64,000 nucleotides of DNA. It comes from Celeribacter baekdonensis (GTDB lineage: Bacteria > Pseudomonadota > Alphaproteobacteria > Rhodobacterales > Rhodobacteraceae). Both the position numbers and the translations under genes were made by a program. Positions 27,684-37,379 of this stretch are shown one piece after another (the first letter of the stretch is position 1; each line of letters opens with the position of its first letter). Under the pieces are notes generated by a model. The model worked only from the letters and a program-made list of their open reading frames with translations, made no database searches and had not been told where the DNA came from. The stretch is taken from positions 179,466-243,465 of the forward strand of contig NZ_FNBL01000005.1 of the NCBI RefSeq assembly GCF_900102315.1, in the 5' to 3' direction.

Positions 27684-28469
27684 ATGACCAAACGTAGAAA
27701 CTTCCTGAAAACCGCTGTCGCTGTTTCGGCCTTCGCACTGACCGGGCTGACCCTTGCTGCCCCCGTGGCCGCAGAAGAACTTGAGACCCTCAAAGAAAAA
27801 GGCGTGATGCGGATCGCCATGTCCGGCGCCTATCCTCCGTTCAACTTTGTGAATGACAAAAACGAAGTCGTGGGCTTTGATCCGGCCATCGGGACCGAGA
27901 TCGCCAAACGCATGGGCCTTGAGACCGAAATCGTCACCACGGCATGGGACGGCATCATCGGTGGGCTTTTGGCCAATAAATATGACGCCATCGTTGGCTC
28001 AATGACCATCACCGATGAGCGCGCCGAAGTGGTTGATTTTGTTGGACCCTATTACACTACGGGCCGCGCTATTTTCTCCAAACCCGGCAGTGGCATCGAA
28101 ACCCTCGCCGATCTGGACGGCAAAAAAGTCGGCGTGACTTTGGGCGAAACCCACGAGGAATGGGCCAAGGACAAAGGCTACACCGTACGCACTTACAAAG
28201 GCCTGCCGGAGCTGATCATGGAGTTGGAAAACGGTCGCGTTGATGTGATCGTCAACGACTCCATCGCCGCGATTTTGGCACTCAAAGAAAACGGCTACGC
28301 CTACACGAGCTTTGACGACCCGGACACCGAACCCTTTGGTGCCGGGATCGCCATTCGCCAAGGCAACCCCGAGTTGAAGGCCGCAATGCAAGCCGCCCTT
28401 GATGAGATGATGGCCGATGGCACCTACCTTGCCATTGCCGAAGAGTGGATCGGCGAAGACATCCGCTAA
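27684..28469 (+). CDS. Polar amino-acid ABC transporter, substrate-binding protein
   Basis: 261 residues, family 3 receptor with signal peptide (MTKRRNFLKTAVAV..., cleavage near AAPVAA, about residue 30). Conserved features include MSGAYPPFNFVNDKNEVVGF and VGSMTITDERAEVVDFVGPY. It heads a unit with two permeases, an ATPase and five catabolic enzymes. A GC-rich stem-loop directly follows the stop. The ligand is probably a cationic or acylated amino acid, inferred from the downstream enzymes. Confidence 0.9.
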   Translation: MTKRRNFLKTAVAVSAFALTGLTLAAPVAAEELETLKEKGVMRIAMSGAYPPFNFVNDKNEVVGFDPAIGTEIAKRMGLETEIVTTAWDGIIGGLLANKYDAIVGSMTITDERAEVVDFVGPYYTTGRAIFSKPGSGIETLADLDGKKVGVTLGETHEEWAKDKGYTVRTYKGLPELIMELENGRVDVIVNDSIAAILALKENGYAYTSFDDPDTEPFGAGIAIRQGNPELKAAMQAALDEMMADGTYLAIAEEWIGEDIR

Positions 28470-28487
28470 GCCGCACAGGGTCTCGAT

Positions 28488-28516
28488 AGGGGGCGCGTGA
28501 TCTGCGCGTCCCCTTT
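28488..28516 (+). terminator. Stem-loop after the receptor gene
   Basis: AGGGGGCGCG (28488-28497) pairs with CGCGTCCCCT (28505-28514, one G-U pair) and is followed by TT. Located between receptor and permease genes, it likely reduces read-through or protects the receptor mRNA, giving more receptor than permease. Confidence 0.55.
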
Positions 28517-28568
28517 GACCTCTCGTTTGTGCCCCTTCTTTCCCTGACCCAAAGAGACCTCTGTCGCT

Positions 28569-29216
28569 ATGGACATAGAGCTTATCCTCAAGGTTTATCC
28601 CTATTTTCTCGAAGCTGCGGTGGTGACCATTGAGCTGTCCGTGCTCACGGTTCTGCTTGGGCTGATCTGTGGCGCGCTGGCGGCTGCGGCGCGGATGTCG
28701 CGCTTTCGCCTGTTGCGCATCATCGGCGCGGTCTATGTCAGCGTCTTTCGCGGCACGCCTGCGCTGATCCAACTGTTCCTGTTGTATTTTGGCGGTCCGC
28801 AAATCGGCATCCAACTCGACGCGTTCGAGGCCGGGGTGATTGGGCTTGGCCTGAACATCGGCGCCTATATGGCGGAAACCATGCGCGGGGCGATTGTCTC
28901 GGTCGATGGGGGACAAACCGAGGCGGCGCGCACGCTGGGTCTGTCGCGCGCTCAGGCGTTTCGCAAAGTGACATTGCCGCAAGCCATGCGCCTGATGATC
29001 CGGCCCTTGGGGGTCAACATCAACGCCCAGATCAAAGGCACAGCACTTGTTGCCGCGATCTCTGTGGTCGAACTGACCTACACCGCCCAGCGCTATATCG
29101 GCTCAACCTATAAGCCGTTCGAAATGTTCTTTTTGGCGGGTGTGCTTTACATCATCATCATCACCGTGACGGGCAAAGGCATCACTTACCTCGACCGAAA
29201 GGCACGTCTGCCATGA
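28569..29216 (+). CDS. Polar amino-acid ABC transporter permease 1
   Basis: 215 residues of the HisM/GlnP type. Begins with a membrane helix; FRGTPALIQLFLLYFGGPQI is the typical family stretch and QTEAARTLGLSRAQAFRKVT is the EAA loop that docks the ATPase. About five membrane spans. Confidence 0.9.
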   Translation: MDIELILKVYPYFLEAAVVTIELSVLTVLLGLICGALAAAARMSRFRLLRIIGAVYVSVFRGTPALIQLFLLYFGGPQIGIQLDAFEAGVIGLGLNIGAYMAETMRGAIVSVDGGQTEAARTLGLSRAQAFRKVTLPQAMRLMIRPLGVNINAQIKGTALVAAISVVELTYTAQRYIGSTYKPFEMFFLAGVLYIIIITVTGKGITYLDRKARLP

Positions 29217-29258
29217 GCCAGTTCCCTGCCCTGAAATCCAGCATGAAAGGCGCGCGTC

Positions 29259-29915
29259 ATGGGTCTTGATTTCACCGTTGTCCCCGCCTATCTCGACACG
29301 ATTTTGATCGGTGTGTTGTGGACCATTGCCATCACCGTCTGCGCCGCGATCCTGAGCTTTTTCGGCGGTATCCTACTTGCCGTGATCGCGCTTTACGCGC
29401 CGTGGTTCCTGCGGCTTCCGGTCCGGTTTTTCGCATGGCTCTTTATGGGCACACCGTTGTTGTTGCAGTTGTTTTTGATCTATTTCGGCCTTGTGCAATT
29501 GGGCATTGATTTGCCCGCTTTTGTCGCCGGCGTGATCGGGCTCGGCCTGCACTTTGCGGTCTATAATTCGGAGTTGATCCAAACCGCGATCTTGGCCGTG
29601 GATAAAGGTCAGATGGAAGCGGCGCGCACCCTTGGCTGTTCACGCTCGCAAGCGTTGCGCAAGGTGGTGATCCCCCAGGCCGTGCGCGATGTGATCCCGC
29701 CGATTGGCAACAACATGATCGCGCTGTTGAAAGACTCTGCACTGGTCTCCGTGATCGGCGTGTCGGAACTGACGCTCTCGTCGCAACTTGCCATCGGTCG
29801 CACCTATCGCCCGTTTGAATTCTACGCCGTCGCCGCCGTGTTCTACTACATCGTCAATCTCGGCATGGAGGCCGTCATGCGCCGCATCGAACGTAAAACC
29901 TCCCTCTCCCGCTAA
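29259..29915 (+). CDS. Polar amino-acid ABC transporter permease 2
   Basis: 218 residues, same family and layout as permease 1: FMGTPLLLQLFLIYFGLVQL and EAA loop QMEAARTLGCSRSQALRKVV. Starts 42 bp after permease 1. The two together form the channel. Confidence 0.9.
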   Translation: MGLDFTVVPAYLDTILIGVLWTIAITVCAAILSFFGGILLAVIALYAPWFLRLPVRFFAWLFMGTPLLLQLFLIYFGLVQLGIDLPAFVAGVIGLGLHFAVYNSELIQTAILAVDKGQMEAARTLGCSRSQALRKVVIPQAVRDVIPPIGNNMIALLKDSALVSVIGVSELTLSSQLAIGRTYRPFEFYAVAAVFYYIVNLGMEAVMRRIERKTSLSR

Positions 29916-29931
29916 GCCTTAAGGACCTGAC

Positions 29932-30762
29932 ATGACCGAAGCTCATAAATTCGTCGACATCCGTCACGCCCAGAAAGCCTATGGCGATCTTGAGGTGCTC
30001 AAAGACATTTCTCTCACCGTGGACCGTGGCGAAATCGTTGCCATCATCGGCCCGTCCGGGTCGGGCAAATCCACGCTGTTGCGGGCGATCAATGATCTGG
30101 ATTCGCTCACGGGTGGCGAGGTCTGGCTCGATGGCGTGCAGATCAACAAAAACCTGCCCTACCGCCAATATGAGAAACATATCAACGCCATGCGCCAACA
30201 GGTCGGGATGGTGTTCCAGCATTTCAACCTGTTCCCGCATCTCTCGGTGCGCGACAACGTCACCATGGCGCCAAAACTGCTCAAAGGTCTCTCCGACAAA
30301 GAGGCCGACAAGCTGGCCGAAGAACAGCTCAATCACGTCGGCATGTTGGAGCGGATTGACTACTATCCGTCGCAGCTTTCCGGAGGTCAGAAACAGCGCG
30401 TCGCCATCGCCCGCGCCTTGGCAATGCAACCGAAATTGATGCTGTTTGATGAGGCCACATCGGCGCTCGACCCGGAACTGGTCGAAGAGGTCAACCTGGT
30501 GATGAAACGTCTCGCCGAAGAGCACATGACGATGATCATCGTCACCCACGAAATGGATTTCGCCGCCTCGGTCTGTGACCGGGTGATCTTTATGGACAAG
30601 GGCGTGGTCGTCGAACAAGGCCCGCCCAGCGTCGTATTTCAAAACCCGACCGAAGAACGGACGAAAGAATTCCTGCGCAAACATCTTGCCCAGCATCACG
30701 CCCAAAACGCCGCCGAAGCCGCGGCCCTCACTGCCGCACAAACCAACGAAGGTGCAAAATGA
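29932..30762 (+). CDS. Polar amino-acid ABC transporter, ATP-binding protein
   Basis: 276 residues, GlnQ/HisP type. Walker [10 protein letters not shown] at 40-48, signature LSGGQ near 145, Walker [15 protein letters not shown], switch His in VTHEMDFA. An Ala-rich tail ([17 protein letters not shown]) extends the C-terminus. The stop overlaps the aminotransferase start (ATGA), coupling transport to catabolism. Confidence 0.92.
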   Translation: MTEAHKFVDIRHAQKAYGDLEVLKDISLTVDRGEIVAIIGPSGSGKSTLLRAINDLDSLTGGEVWLDGVQINKNLPYRQYEKHINAMRQQVGMVFQHFNLFPHLSVRDNVTMAPKLLKGLSDKEADKLAEEQLNHVGMLERIDYYPSQLSGGQKQRVAIARALAMQPKLMLFDEATSALDPELVEEVNLVMKRLAEEHMTMIIVTHEMDFAASVCDRVIFMDKGVVVEQGPPSVVFQNPTEERTKEFLRKHLAQHHAQNAAEAAALTAAQTNEGAK

Positions 30763-32108
30763 CCGCCGAGCAGTCCAACCTGTTCTACCTCGCCACCCAA
30801 CCCCGACCGTTTCTGGAGCATGGCGAGGGGATTTACCTCTATGACGAAAGCGGCAAGCGCTACATCGACGGCTCATCTGGCGCGATGGTGTCCAATATTG
30901 GCCACTCAAATCCGCGCGTTTTGGCCAAGATGAAAGCGCAGATGGACAAGGCCACCTTTGGCTACCGCCTGCATTTTCGCACCCACCCGTCCGAAGATCT
31001 GGCCACCAAACTCGCGGGCCTGATGCCCAAAGGGTTGGACCGGATTTTCTTTGTCTCTGGCGGCTCGGAAGCGGTGGAAACCGCGGAAAAACTCGCCCGC
31101 CAATATGCGGTGACCCAAGGCCAAAGCAGCCGTTGGAAAGTCATCGCCCGCACCCCCGCCTACCACGGCGGCACCTTGGGCGCGCTGGCGCTCACCGGTG
31201 GCAAACTCTTCGCTGGCCCCTTTGCGCCGATGTTCCAAGACATGCCCCATGTCAAAGCACCGACCTGTTATTTGGATCGTGACAATCTGACCGACGAAGA
31301 GCGCGGGATCAAATACGCCGAAATGCTGCGCGAGCGGATCGAGGCGGAGGGCGCGGACACGGTTTTGGCCTTTATCATGGAACCCGTGGGCGGGGCATCA
31401 ACCGGCGCTTTGGTCGCCCCTGACAGCTATTACAAACGCATCCGCGAGATTTGCGACGAATATGGCGTGATCCTGATCTTTGATGAGGTCATGACTGGCG
31501 CGGGTCGCACGGGGACGTTTTTGGCCTGTGAACATTGGGGCGTCACCCCCGACATCATCGCCATGTCCAAAGGCTTGGGCGCGGGCTATGCGCCCTTGGG
31601 CGCGGTCGCTGCGCGCCGTGAAATGGTCGATGCTTTGATGGGGGCCGGCGGATTTTTACATGGGTTCACCTATGCCGGAAATCCCTTGGCCTGCTCTGCG
31701 GGTCTTGCCGTTTTGGAAGAGATGGAAGAGCAGAACATCGTTCAGAATTGCGCGGCGATGGGTGAGATTTTGCACGCCCGGCTCAAGACCCTGATGGACC
31801 GCTATCCCTTTATCGGTGATGTGCGCGGCAAGGGTCTATTGCAGGCCTTTGAACTCATGTCGGATCGCGACACCAAAGATCCCCTACCGAAAGAGATGAA
31901 CGCCCATTCCGAGCTGGTCGAACTGGCGTATGAGCGCGGTCTGATCCTTTATTCGCGCCGCACCCGTGGCGGCACGGAGGGCGACCACTTCCTCGTCTGC
32001 CCGCCGCTGATCATCACTGAGACGCAGATTGACGAGATCATGACGATCCTGACCGACAGTTTGGACGCCTTTGCCGCCAACCACGACTTGCCGGTGGTGG
32101 GCCGATGA
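30759..32108 (+). CDS. Class III pyridoxal-phosphate aminotransferase
   Basis: 449 residues. Cofactor lysine is Lys271 in [14 protein letters not shown]; Asp242 in [12 protein letters not shown] contacts the pyridine ring. N-terminal [18 protein letters not shown] and [11 protein letters not shown] are typical of omega/beta-amino acid aminotransferases. It would remove a terminal or beta-amino group from the imported compound. Followed by overlapping CoA-transferase genes, which suggests that the product is a 3-oxo acid. Substrate is inferred, not shown. Confidence 0.88.
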   Translation: MTAEQSNLFYLATQPRPFLEHGEGIYLYDESGKRYIDGSSGAMVSNIGHSNPRVLAKMKAQMDKATFGYRLHFRTHPSEDLATKLAGLMPKGLDRIFFVSGGSEAVETAEKLARQYAVTQGQSSRWKVIARTPAYHGGTLGALALTGGKLFAGPFAPMFQDMPHVKAPTCYLDRDNLTDEERGIKYAEMLRERIEAEGADTVLAFIMEPVGGASTGALVAPDSYYKRIREICDEYGVILIFDEVMTGAGRTGTFLACEHWGVTPDIIAMSKGLGAGYAPLGAVAARREMVDALMGAGGFLHGFTYAGNPLACSAGLAVLEEMEEQNIVQNCAAMGEILHARLKTLMDRYPFIGDVRGKGLLQAFELMSDRDTKDPLPKEMNAHSELVELAYERGLILYSRRTRGGTEGDHFLVCPPLIITETQIDEIMTILTDSLDAFAANHDLPVVGR

Positions 32109-32797
32109 GCCTGCCGGACAAAACCACCACCATCGAGGCGGCCGTGGCGCGCATCCCCGATGGGGCCACGATCATGGTCGGTGGCTTTGGCGTGCCCGGC
32201 ACACCTTTTACGCTGATCCGTGAACTGGTGCGCCAAGGTCAAAAAGACCTCACCCTGATCAAAAATGACGCCAATGAAACCGGGATGGGCATCGACCTTT
32301 TGATCGCCAATGGGCAGGTGAAAACCCTGATCTCGACCCATATCGGCCTCAACGCCAATGCCATCTCGGCCCTCAATTCGGGCCGGATTAGGGTCGAATT
32401 TTGCGCCCAAGGCATCTTGGCCGAACGCATTCGCGCCGGGGGGGCGGGGCTTGCGGCGATTGTCACCGACATTGGTCTGGGCACGGAATTGGCCGAGGGC
32501 AAGCAGGTGGTGGAGATGAACGGCAAACGCCTTTTGGTCGAAAACGCGCTGCGTGCCGATGTCGCCCTCATTCATGCCGACCGCGCCGATCCCTTTGGCA
32601 ATCTCACCTATGCCGCCACGGCACGGAATTTCAATCCGCTGATGGCCATGGCCGCAAAGATGGTGATTGCCGAGGTCGAAACCCTCGGGCCTTTGGGAAG
32701 CCTCTCACCCGAAGCCGTCGAAACCCCCGGAGCCTTTGTCGATCACGTCGCGGAACTCTTTGAAATTTCTGAGGATTACGGCATTGTCAGACGCTAA
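32105..32797 (+). CDS. 3-oxoacid CoA-transferase, subunit A
   Basis: 230 residues of the family I CoA-transferase alpha chain. Signature GGFGVPGTPFTLIREL near residue 25 and the C-terminal YAATARNFNPLMAMAA are typical. Start overlaps the aminotransferase stop. With subunit B it should move CoA from a donor such as succinyl-CoA to a 3-oxo acid, making the substrate for the thiolase downstream. Confidence 0.9.
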   Translation: MSLPDKTTTIEAAVARIPDGATIMVGGFGVPGTPFTLIRELVRQGQKDLTLIKNDANETGMGIDLLIANGQVKTLISTHIGLNANAISALNSGRIRVEFCAQGILAERIRAGGAGLAAIVTDIGLGTELAEGKQVVEMNGKRLLVENALRADVALIHADRADPFGNLTYAATARNFNPLMAMAAKMVIAEVETLGPLGSLSPEAVETPGAFVDHVAELFEISEDYGIVRR

Positions 32798-33452
32798 GCC
32801 CCTTGACGCACGCGCCCGCATGATCGCCCGTGCCGCCCGTGAACTCACCGCTGGTATGGTGGTCAATCTTGGCATCGGCCTGCCAACGAAAGTGATCAAT
32901 CACCTGCCCGCCGATTTGCCCGTCTGCCTTCATACCGAAAACGGCATGACCGGAATTGGTGCGACCCTGCCCTATGAGCGCGCCGACCGAAACCTGATCG
33001 ACGCAGGCGGAGCCTATGTCTCGCCTATCCCCGGCTCCGCCTATTTCGACAGCGCCGTGTCCTTTGCGTTGGTGCGCTCTGGGCGGTTGGATTTGACCAT
33101 GTTGGGGGCATTTGAAGTGGCGCAAAATGGTGATCTGGCCAATTGGAAAATCCCCGGAAAATTCTCCCCCGGTGCGGGCGGTGCGATTGAATTGGCGCAA
33201 AAAGCGCGGCGTGTGGTGGTGATGACCACGCACACGGATCGGCATGGCAATCCCAAGCTGTTGCAACAGTGTACGTTGCCCCTGACCGCCCAGCGCCGCG
33301 TGGCACGGATTTTCACCGATCTGGCGGTGATCGACGTAACGGCACATGGATTTGAGCTTTGCGAATTGGCGACGGGCGTCACCGTCCAAGAGGTCACCGA
33401 GGCCACGGGCGCGCCATTGATCGTACCTGACACTGACATTCCTACCTTTTGA
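32784..33452 (+). CDS. 3-oxoacid CoA-transferase, subunit B
   Basis: 222 residues if translation begins at the TTG at 32784, which has GAGGA eight bases upstream and gives the family-like start SDAKPLDARARMIA; the first ATG (32820) has no good site. Catalytic Glu52 lies in TENGMTGIG; NLGIGLP at 28-34 is the conserved loop. Overlaps subunit A by 14 bp. Acts with subunit A as one enzyme. Confidence 0.88.
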   Translation: MSDAKPLDARARMIARAARELTAGMVVNLGIGLPTKVINHLPADLPVCLHTENGMTGIGATLPYERADRNLIDAGGAYVSPIPGSAYFDSAVSFALVRSGRLDLTMLGAFEVAQNGDLANWKIPGKFSPGAGGAIELAQKARRVVVMTTHTDRHGNPKLLQQCTLPLTAQRRVARIFTDLAVIDVTAHGFELCELATGVTVQEVTEATGAPLIVPDTDIPTF

Positions 33453-33460
33453 GGCATCTC

Positions 33461-34753
33461 ATGGATCAAGAGCTTTCCACCCGCATTTTGTCAGCGGTCG
33501 ATGACCTGTTTGATCAGGAGATCGCGTTTCTGACGGAACTGACATCGCACCCTTCGACACGCGGTTTTGAGCAAACTGCGCAGGCCTTTATGGCGGACGC
33601 CTTAAAAACACGTGGCATGGCGGTCGATCAGTGGCAGATCAACGTCGATGAGATCAGCCACCTGCCCGGTTTCTCCCCGGTGCTTGGCCCGTATGAGGAT
33701 GCCCAAAACGTCGTCGGCACCCATAAAAGCCGAACCCAAAAGGGCCGCTCTTTGATCCTCAACGGTCATATTGACGTGGTGCCCGCCGGACCGCTCGACA
33801 TGTGGGACAAACCACCGTTTGAACCGCATGTGGCGGACGGCTGGCTCTATGGTCGCGGTGGGGGCGATATGAAGGCGGGACTGGCCTCAAACCTTTTTGC
33901 GCTTGATGCCCTGCGTCATCTCAACCTCGCCCCCGCCGCCGATGTGTTTTTTCAATCCGTCGTCGAGGAGGAATGCACCGGCAACGGTGCGCTGGCCTGT
34001 TTGGCGCGAGGCTACACAGCCGATGCGGCACTGATCCCCGAACCGTTTGAGGAAAAACTCGTCACCGCACAGATCGGCGTGATTTGGTTTCAGGTCCACC
34101 TTAAAGGCCTGCCGACTCATGTTGCCTATGCGGGCAGTGGCGCAAATGCAATTGAGGCGGCGATCCCTTTGATCCATGCGCTGCATGAGATGGAAACCCG
34201 CTGGAACGCGCCAGACTGCCGTCACGCGGATTTCGCGCATCACAATCACGCGCTGAACCTCAACATCGGCAAAATCCAAGGCGGCGATTGGACCAGTTCC
34301 GTGCCCGCATGGTCGGTCATGGACGTGCGCATGGCGATCTTTCCCGGCCAAGACATCGAGGCCGCAAAGGCCGAGATCGAACAGACCATCTATGAGGCCG
34401 CGCGGCAAAACGCCTTTCTCAAGAATGCGCTGCCGGAGGTGATATATCACGGCTTTATGGCCGAAGGATATGCGCTCTCCGAAGACACATCCACCACGGC
34501 ACGGGCCGCGATTGGGGCATTAGAGAGCGCGCATTTGATCACCACAGGCAAGACCTTGGACCCTGCGGCGATCACCGCCACCACCGATGCGCGGTTCTTT
34601 GGCCTCTACGCCGACACGCCCGCGCTGGTCTATGGCCCACGCGCCGAAGCCATCCACGGATTCAACGAACGCGTCGAATTGGACAGCATCCGCCGCATCA
34701 CCGGGGCCACCGCCCTGTTCATCGCCGACTGGTGCGGCGTCGAAAATATTTAA
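33461..34753 (+). CDS. M20 family deacylase (ArgE/DapE type)
   Basis: 430 residues; ATG 33461 has GAGG six bases upstream. Zinc-site pieces are present: [24 protein letters not shown] with the catalytic Glu pair, and a final His in [11 protein letters not shown] dimerisation domain interrupts the catalytic one (about 190-310). Such enzymes hydrolyse N-acyl groups from amino acids or amines. In this operon the natural job would be removing an acetyl or other acyl group before or after thiolysis. Confidence 0.87.
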   Translation: MDQELSTRILSAVDDLFDQEIAFLTELTSHPSTRGFEQTAQAFMADALKTRGMAVDQWQINVDEISHLPGFSPVLGPYEDAQNVVGTHKSRTQKGRSLILNGHIDVVPAGPLDMWDKPPFEPHVADGWLYGRGGGDMKAGLASNLFALDALRHLNLAPAADVFFQSVVEEECTGNGALACLARGYTADAALIPEPFEEKLVTAQIGVIWFQVHLKGLPTHVAYAGSGANAIEAAIPLIHALHEMETRWNAPDCRHADFAHHNHALNLNIGKIQGGDWTSSVPAWSVMDVRMAIFPGQDIEAAKAEIEQTIYEAARQNAFLKNALPEVIYHGFMAEGYALSEDTSTTARAAIGALESAHLITTGKTLDPAAITATTDARFFGLYADTPALVYGPRAEAIHGFNERVELDSIRRITGATALFIADWCGVENI

Positions 34754-34764
34754 GGACCAAACTC

Positions 34765-35940
34765 ATGCGCGAAGCCGTTATCGTTTCCACCGCCCGCACA
34801 CCGATTGGCAAAGCCTATCGTGGCGCGTTCAACAATCTCGAAGGCCCGACCATGGCCGCCCATGCGGTGCGTGCCGCCGTCGCCCGCGCGGGTCTTGAAG
34901 GGGGCGAGATTGAAGAGGCCATTTTCGGCTCTGCCCTGACCCAGGGCTCCACCGGCATCAATGTCGCGCGCCATATCGTGCTGGCCTCGGGGCTGCCCGA
35001 TACGGTCGCGGGGGTCACTCTGGATCGGCAATGCGCCTCGGGTCTCAACGCCATCGCATCCGCCGCGCATATGGTCATGGCCGAGGGCGTCGATGTGGCA
35101 CTTGCAGGTGGATTAGACTCTATTTCTCTGGTTCAGAACACTCACTGGAACGGCTACCGCTACCCATCTCCGGGCGTGCCGGATGCCTATTACATGTCGA
35201 TGATCGAAACCGCCGAAGTGGTGGCCGAACGCTATGGCGTCCCTCGCGCCGCGCAGGATGCCTATGCTTTGGATTCTCAGAAAAAAACCGCAATGGCGCA
35301 GGATTTGGGTCTGTTTTCTGATGAAATCGTCCCTGTTGAGGCGGTCAAAACCGTGACCGACAGAGCCACGGGTGAAAGCCACGAGGAGGCCGTGCGGCTT
35401 GTGGCAGATGAATGCAATCGCCCCGGCACGACACTTGAGGGGTTGAGCAGTCTCAAGGCGGTTCTTGGCCCGGACAAATCCGTCACGGCGGGCAACGCCA
35501 GCCAACTCTCGGATGGGGCCTCCGCCTGTGTCGTCATGTCGGCAAAAGAGGCCGAAAAGCGTGGATTAGAGCCGCTTGGCGCCTTTCGGGGCTTTGCCGT
35601 GGCGGGGGTTGCCCCCGAAGAAATGGGCATCGGTCCGGTCCATGCCATTCCGCGACTTTTAAAACGTGCAGGCCTGACCATCGACGATATTGATCTTTGG
35701 GAAATCAACGAAGCCTTTGCCGCGCAGTTGCTCTATTGCCGCGACACGCTTGGCATCCCCGATGAAAAACTCAACGTCAACGGCGGTGCGATCTCCATCG
35801 GCCATCCTTACGGCATGTCGGGCGCGCGCATGGCCGGGCATATCTTGCTTGAGGGCAAACGCCGTGGCGCGCGGTATGGCGTGGTCTCAATGTGCATTGG
35901 CGGCGGTCAGGGCGCGGCGGGATTGTTTGAAATTTTTTAA
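34765..35940 (+). CDS. Acetyl-CoA acyltransferase (thiolase)
   Basis: 391 residues. Nucleophile Cys90 in [10 protein letters not shown], His347 in SIGHPYG, and acid/base Cys377 in CIGGGQGAA make a complete catalytic set. It cleaves a 3-oxoacyl-CoA into acetyl-CoA and a shortened acyl-CoA. The gene closes the transport and catabolism unit; an AAGGA site precedes the ATG at 34765. Confidence 0.92.
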   Translation: MREAVIVSTARTPIGKAYRGAFNNLEGPTMAAHAVRAAVARAGLEGGEIEEAIFGSALTQGSTGINVARHIVLASGLPDTVAGVTLDRQCASGLNAIASAAHMVMAEGVDVALAGGLDSISLVQNTHWNGYRYPSPGVPDAYYMSMIETAEVVAERYGVPRAAQDAYALDSQKKTAMAQDLGLFSDEIVPVEAVKTVTDRATGESHEEAVRLVADECNRPGTTLEGLSSLKAVLGPDKSVTAGNASQLSDGASACVVMSAKEAEKRGLEPLGAFRGFAVAGVAPEEMGIGPVHAIPRLLKRAGLTIDDIDLWEINEAFAAQLLYCRDTLGIPDEKLNVNGGAISIGHPYGMSGARMAGHILLEGKRRGARYGVVSMCIGGGQGAAGLFEIF

Positions 35941-35962
35941 TTCACATCCCGGCACCCAATCT

Positions 35963-35982
35963 TTCGTATAGAGTTATACGAA
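35963..35982. promoter_or_regulatory. Perfect palindrome upstream of the second RND operon
   Basis: TTCGTATA-GAGT-TATACGAA forms an 8-bp inverted repeat 27 bp before the adaptor start. Position suits a repressor operator; it could instead end thiolase transcription, though no U tract follows. No regulator gene is adjacent. Confidence 0.5.
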
Positions 35983-36008
35983 TATCAGATTCGGACACCG
36001 GGGGCATC

Positions 36009-37379
36009 ATGGCACGATCAACCACACTTCTTCTGCGGGCGTTGGCCGTTGCACTGCCAACGGCCCTTGGGATCACCAGTGTTTTGTACTCGGACACCCT
36101 GCGACAGGCCCCCGCCGTCGCAGGGGTCAAACGCCCGCCCACCGCCGTGCGCGTGATCACAGTGAAACCGATCGACATGGTGCCGCATGTGATCGGCTAT
36201 GGCTCCGTTGCCCCGGTGCGGGAATGGCGTGCCGTGGCGCGGGTTCCGGGGGACATCATCGAGACGGCGGAAGGGCTTGCCCCCGGCGCGGTGATGCCCG
36301 AAGGCGCACTGTTGTTTCGGATAGATGACAGCGATCTGCGTCTGGATCTGGCGCAAATCGACGCGCAACTGACCTCCTCCCGGCTGCAAGATGACACAAT
36401 CAGCGCCAGTCTTGAATTGGCGCAGGCCGATCTGAGCCTGATGCAAAATGAATTGGCCCGACAGCAAACGCTGGCCGAGCAGGGCGTGGTCACCCAAGCC
36501 ACGCTTGACTCAACCCGACGCCAAGAATTGACGGCGCGTACCAAACATCTTGAACTGACAAATCAACGTGCGCTCAATGTCGCCAATCGCGATGTGCTTG
36601 CCACCCAACGCGCCTCTGTCGAACGTGCCCTTGGCTTTACCGAAATCCGCGCGCCTTATGAGTTGCGCCTCACGGAGGTGACCGCCGATCTGGGTCAATT
36701 TGTCGGAGCGGGGCAGACGCTTTTGTCCGCAGAGGGCACCGAGGCCGTGGACATTGCGGCACAGTTTCCGATTGGCCGCATTGGCCCACTGTTGCGACTG
36801 GCGGGAGAGGGCACGAGCGTGCTCGATCTGCGCGCACAAGTGCGCATCCCCGCGCCGGATCATACCGTGATCTGGCCTGCCAAGGTCGAACGTGTCGGCG
36901 AGGCGATTGATGCCCAAACTCAAAGTGCGGCCATCGTTGTGCGAGTCACTGATCCGCTGGGGCAAAGCGTGGCCGGGGAACGCCCACCTTTGCGCCGCAA
37001 TATGTTTGTGGAGGTGGTTCTGTCCGCCCCCAGATCGGCGCAGATTGTTGTGCCAAGTGACGCGGTGCGTGATGGCACGGCTTTGGTGGTCTCCGCCGAG
37101 GGCACGCTTGAAAACCGCAAAGTTGTGGTTGGCTTCACCTCGGATGACATCGCGGTGGTCACACAAGGCTTGAGCGCGGGCGACGTGCTTGTCGTCACCG
37201 ATCCGACCATTGCGGTGCCCGGCATGGCGGTCAAACCCGTCGAAGACACGGCGCTGATCGCCAGCCTCACCGCCGCCGCTTTGGGGCAACTTGTGAGCGC
37301 TCCCGGTTCGGGTGGCGGGTCAGGCACAGGATCGGGCCAAGGAGCAGGCACGGGTAAAAAACCGGAGCCGCAGGAATGA
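36009..37379 (+). CDS. RND efflux periplasmic adaptor
   Basis: 456 residues, longer than most adaptors. N-terminal signal or anchor (about 5-25), lipoyl/barrel segments (REWRAVARVPGDIIETAEGL and FTEIRAPYELRLTEVTADLG), an extended helical hairpin (about 115-205) and a Gly/Ser-rich C-terminal tail (PGSGGGSGTGSGQGAG). Stop overlaps the pump start (ATGA). Confidence 0.88.
   Translation: MARSTTLLLRALAVALPTALGITSVLYSDTLRQAPAVAGVKRPPTAVRVITVKPIDMVPHVIGYGSVAPVREWRAVARVPGDIIETAEGLAPGAVMPEGALLFRIDDSDLRLDLAQIDAQLTSSRLQDDTISASLELAQADLSLMQNELARQQTLAEQGVVTQATLDSTRRQELTARTKHLELTNQRALNVANRDVLATQRASVERALGFTEIRAPYELRLTEVTADLGQFVGAGQTLLSAEGTEAVDIAAQFPIGRIGPLLRLAGEGTSVLDLRAQVRIPAPDHTVIWPAKVERVGEAIDAQTQSAAIVVRVTDPLGQSVAGERPPLRRNMFVEVVLSAPRSAQIVVPSDAVRDGTALVVSAEGTLENRKVVVGFTSDDIAVVTQGLSAGDVLVVTDPTIAVPGMAVKPVEDTALIASLTAAALGQLVSAPGSGGGSGTGSGQGAGTGKKPEPQE

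Noticed and set aside
32667..32783. Upstream extension of CoA-transferase subunit B
   Set aside because: It would overlap subunit A by over 100 bp and has no family match; the TTG at 32784 has a good ribosome site.
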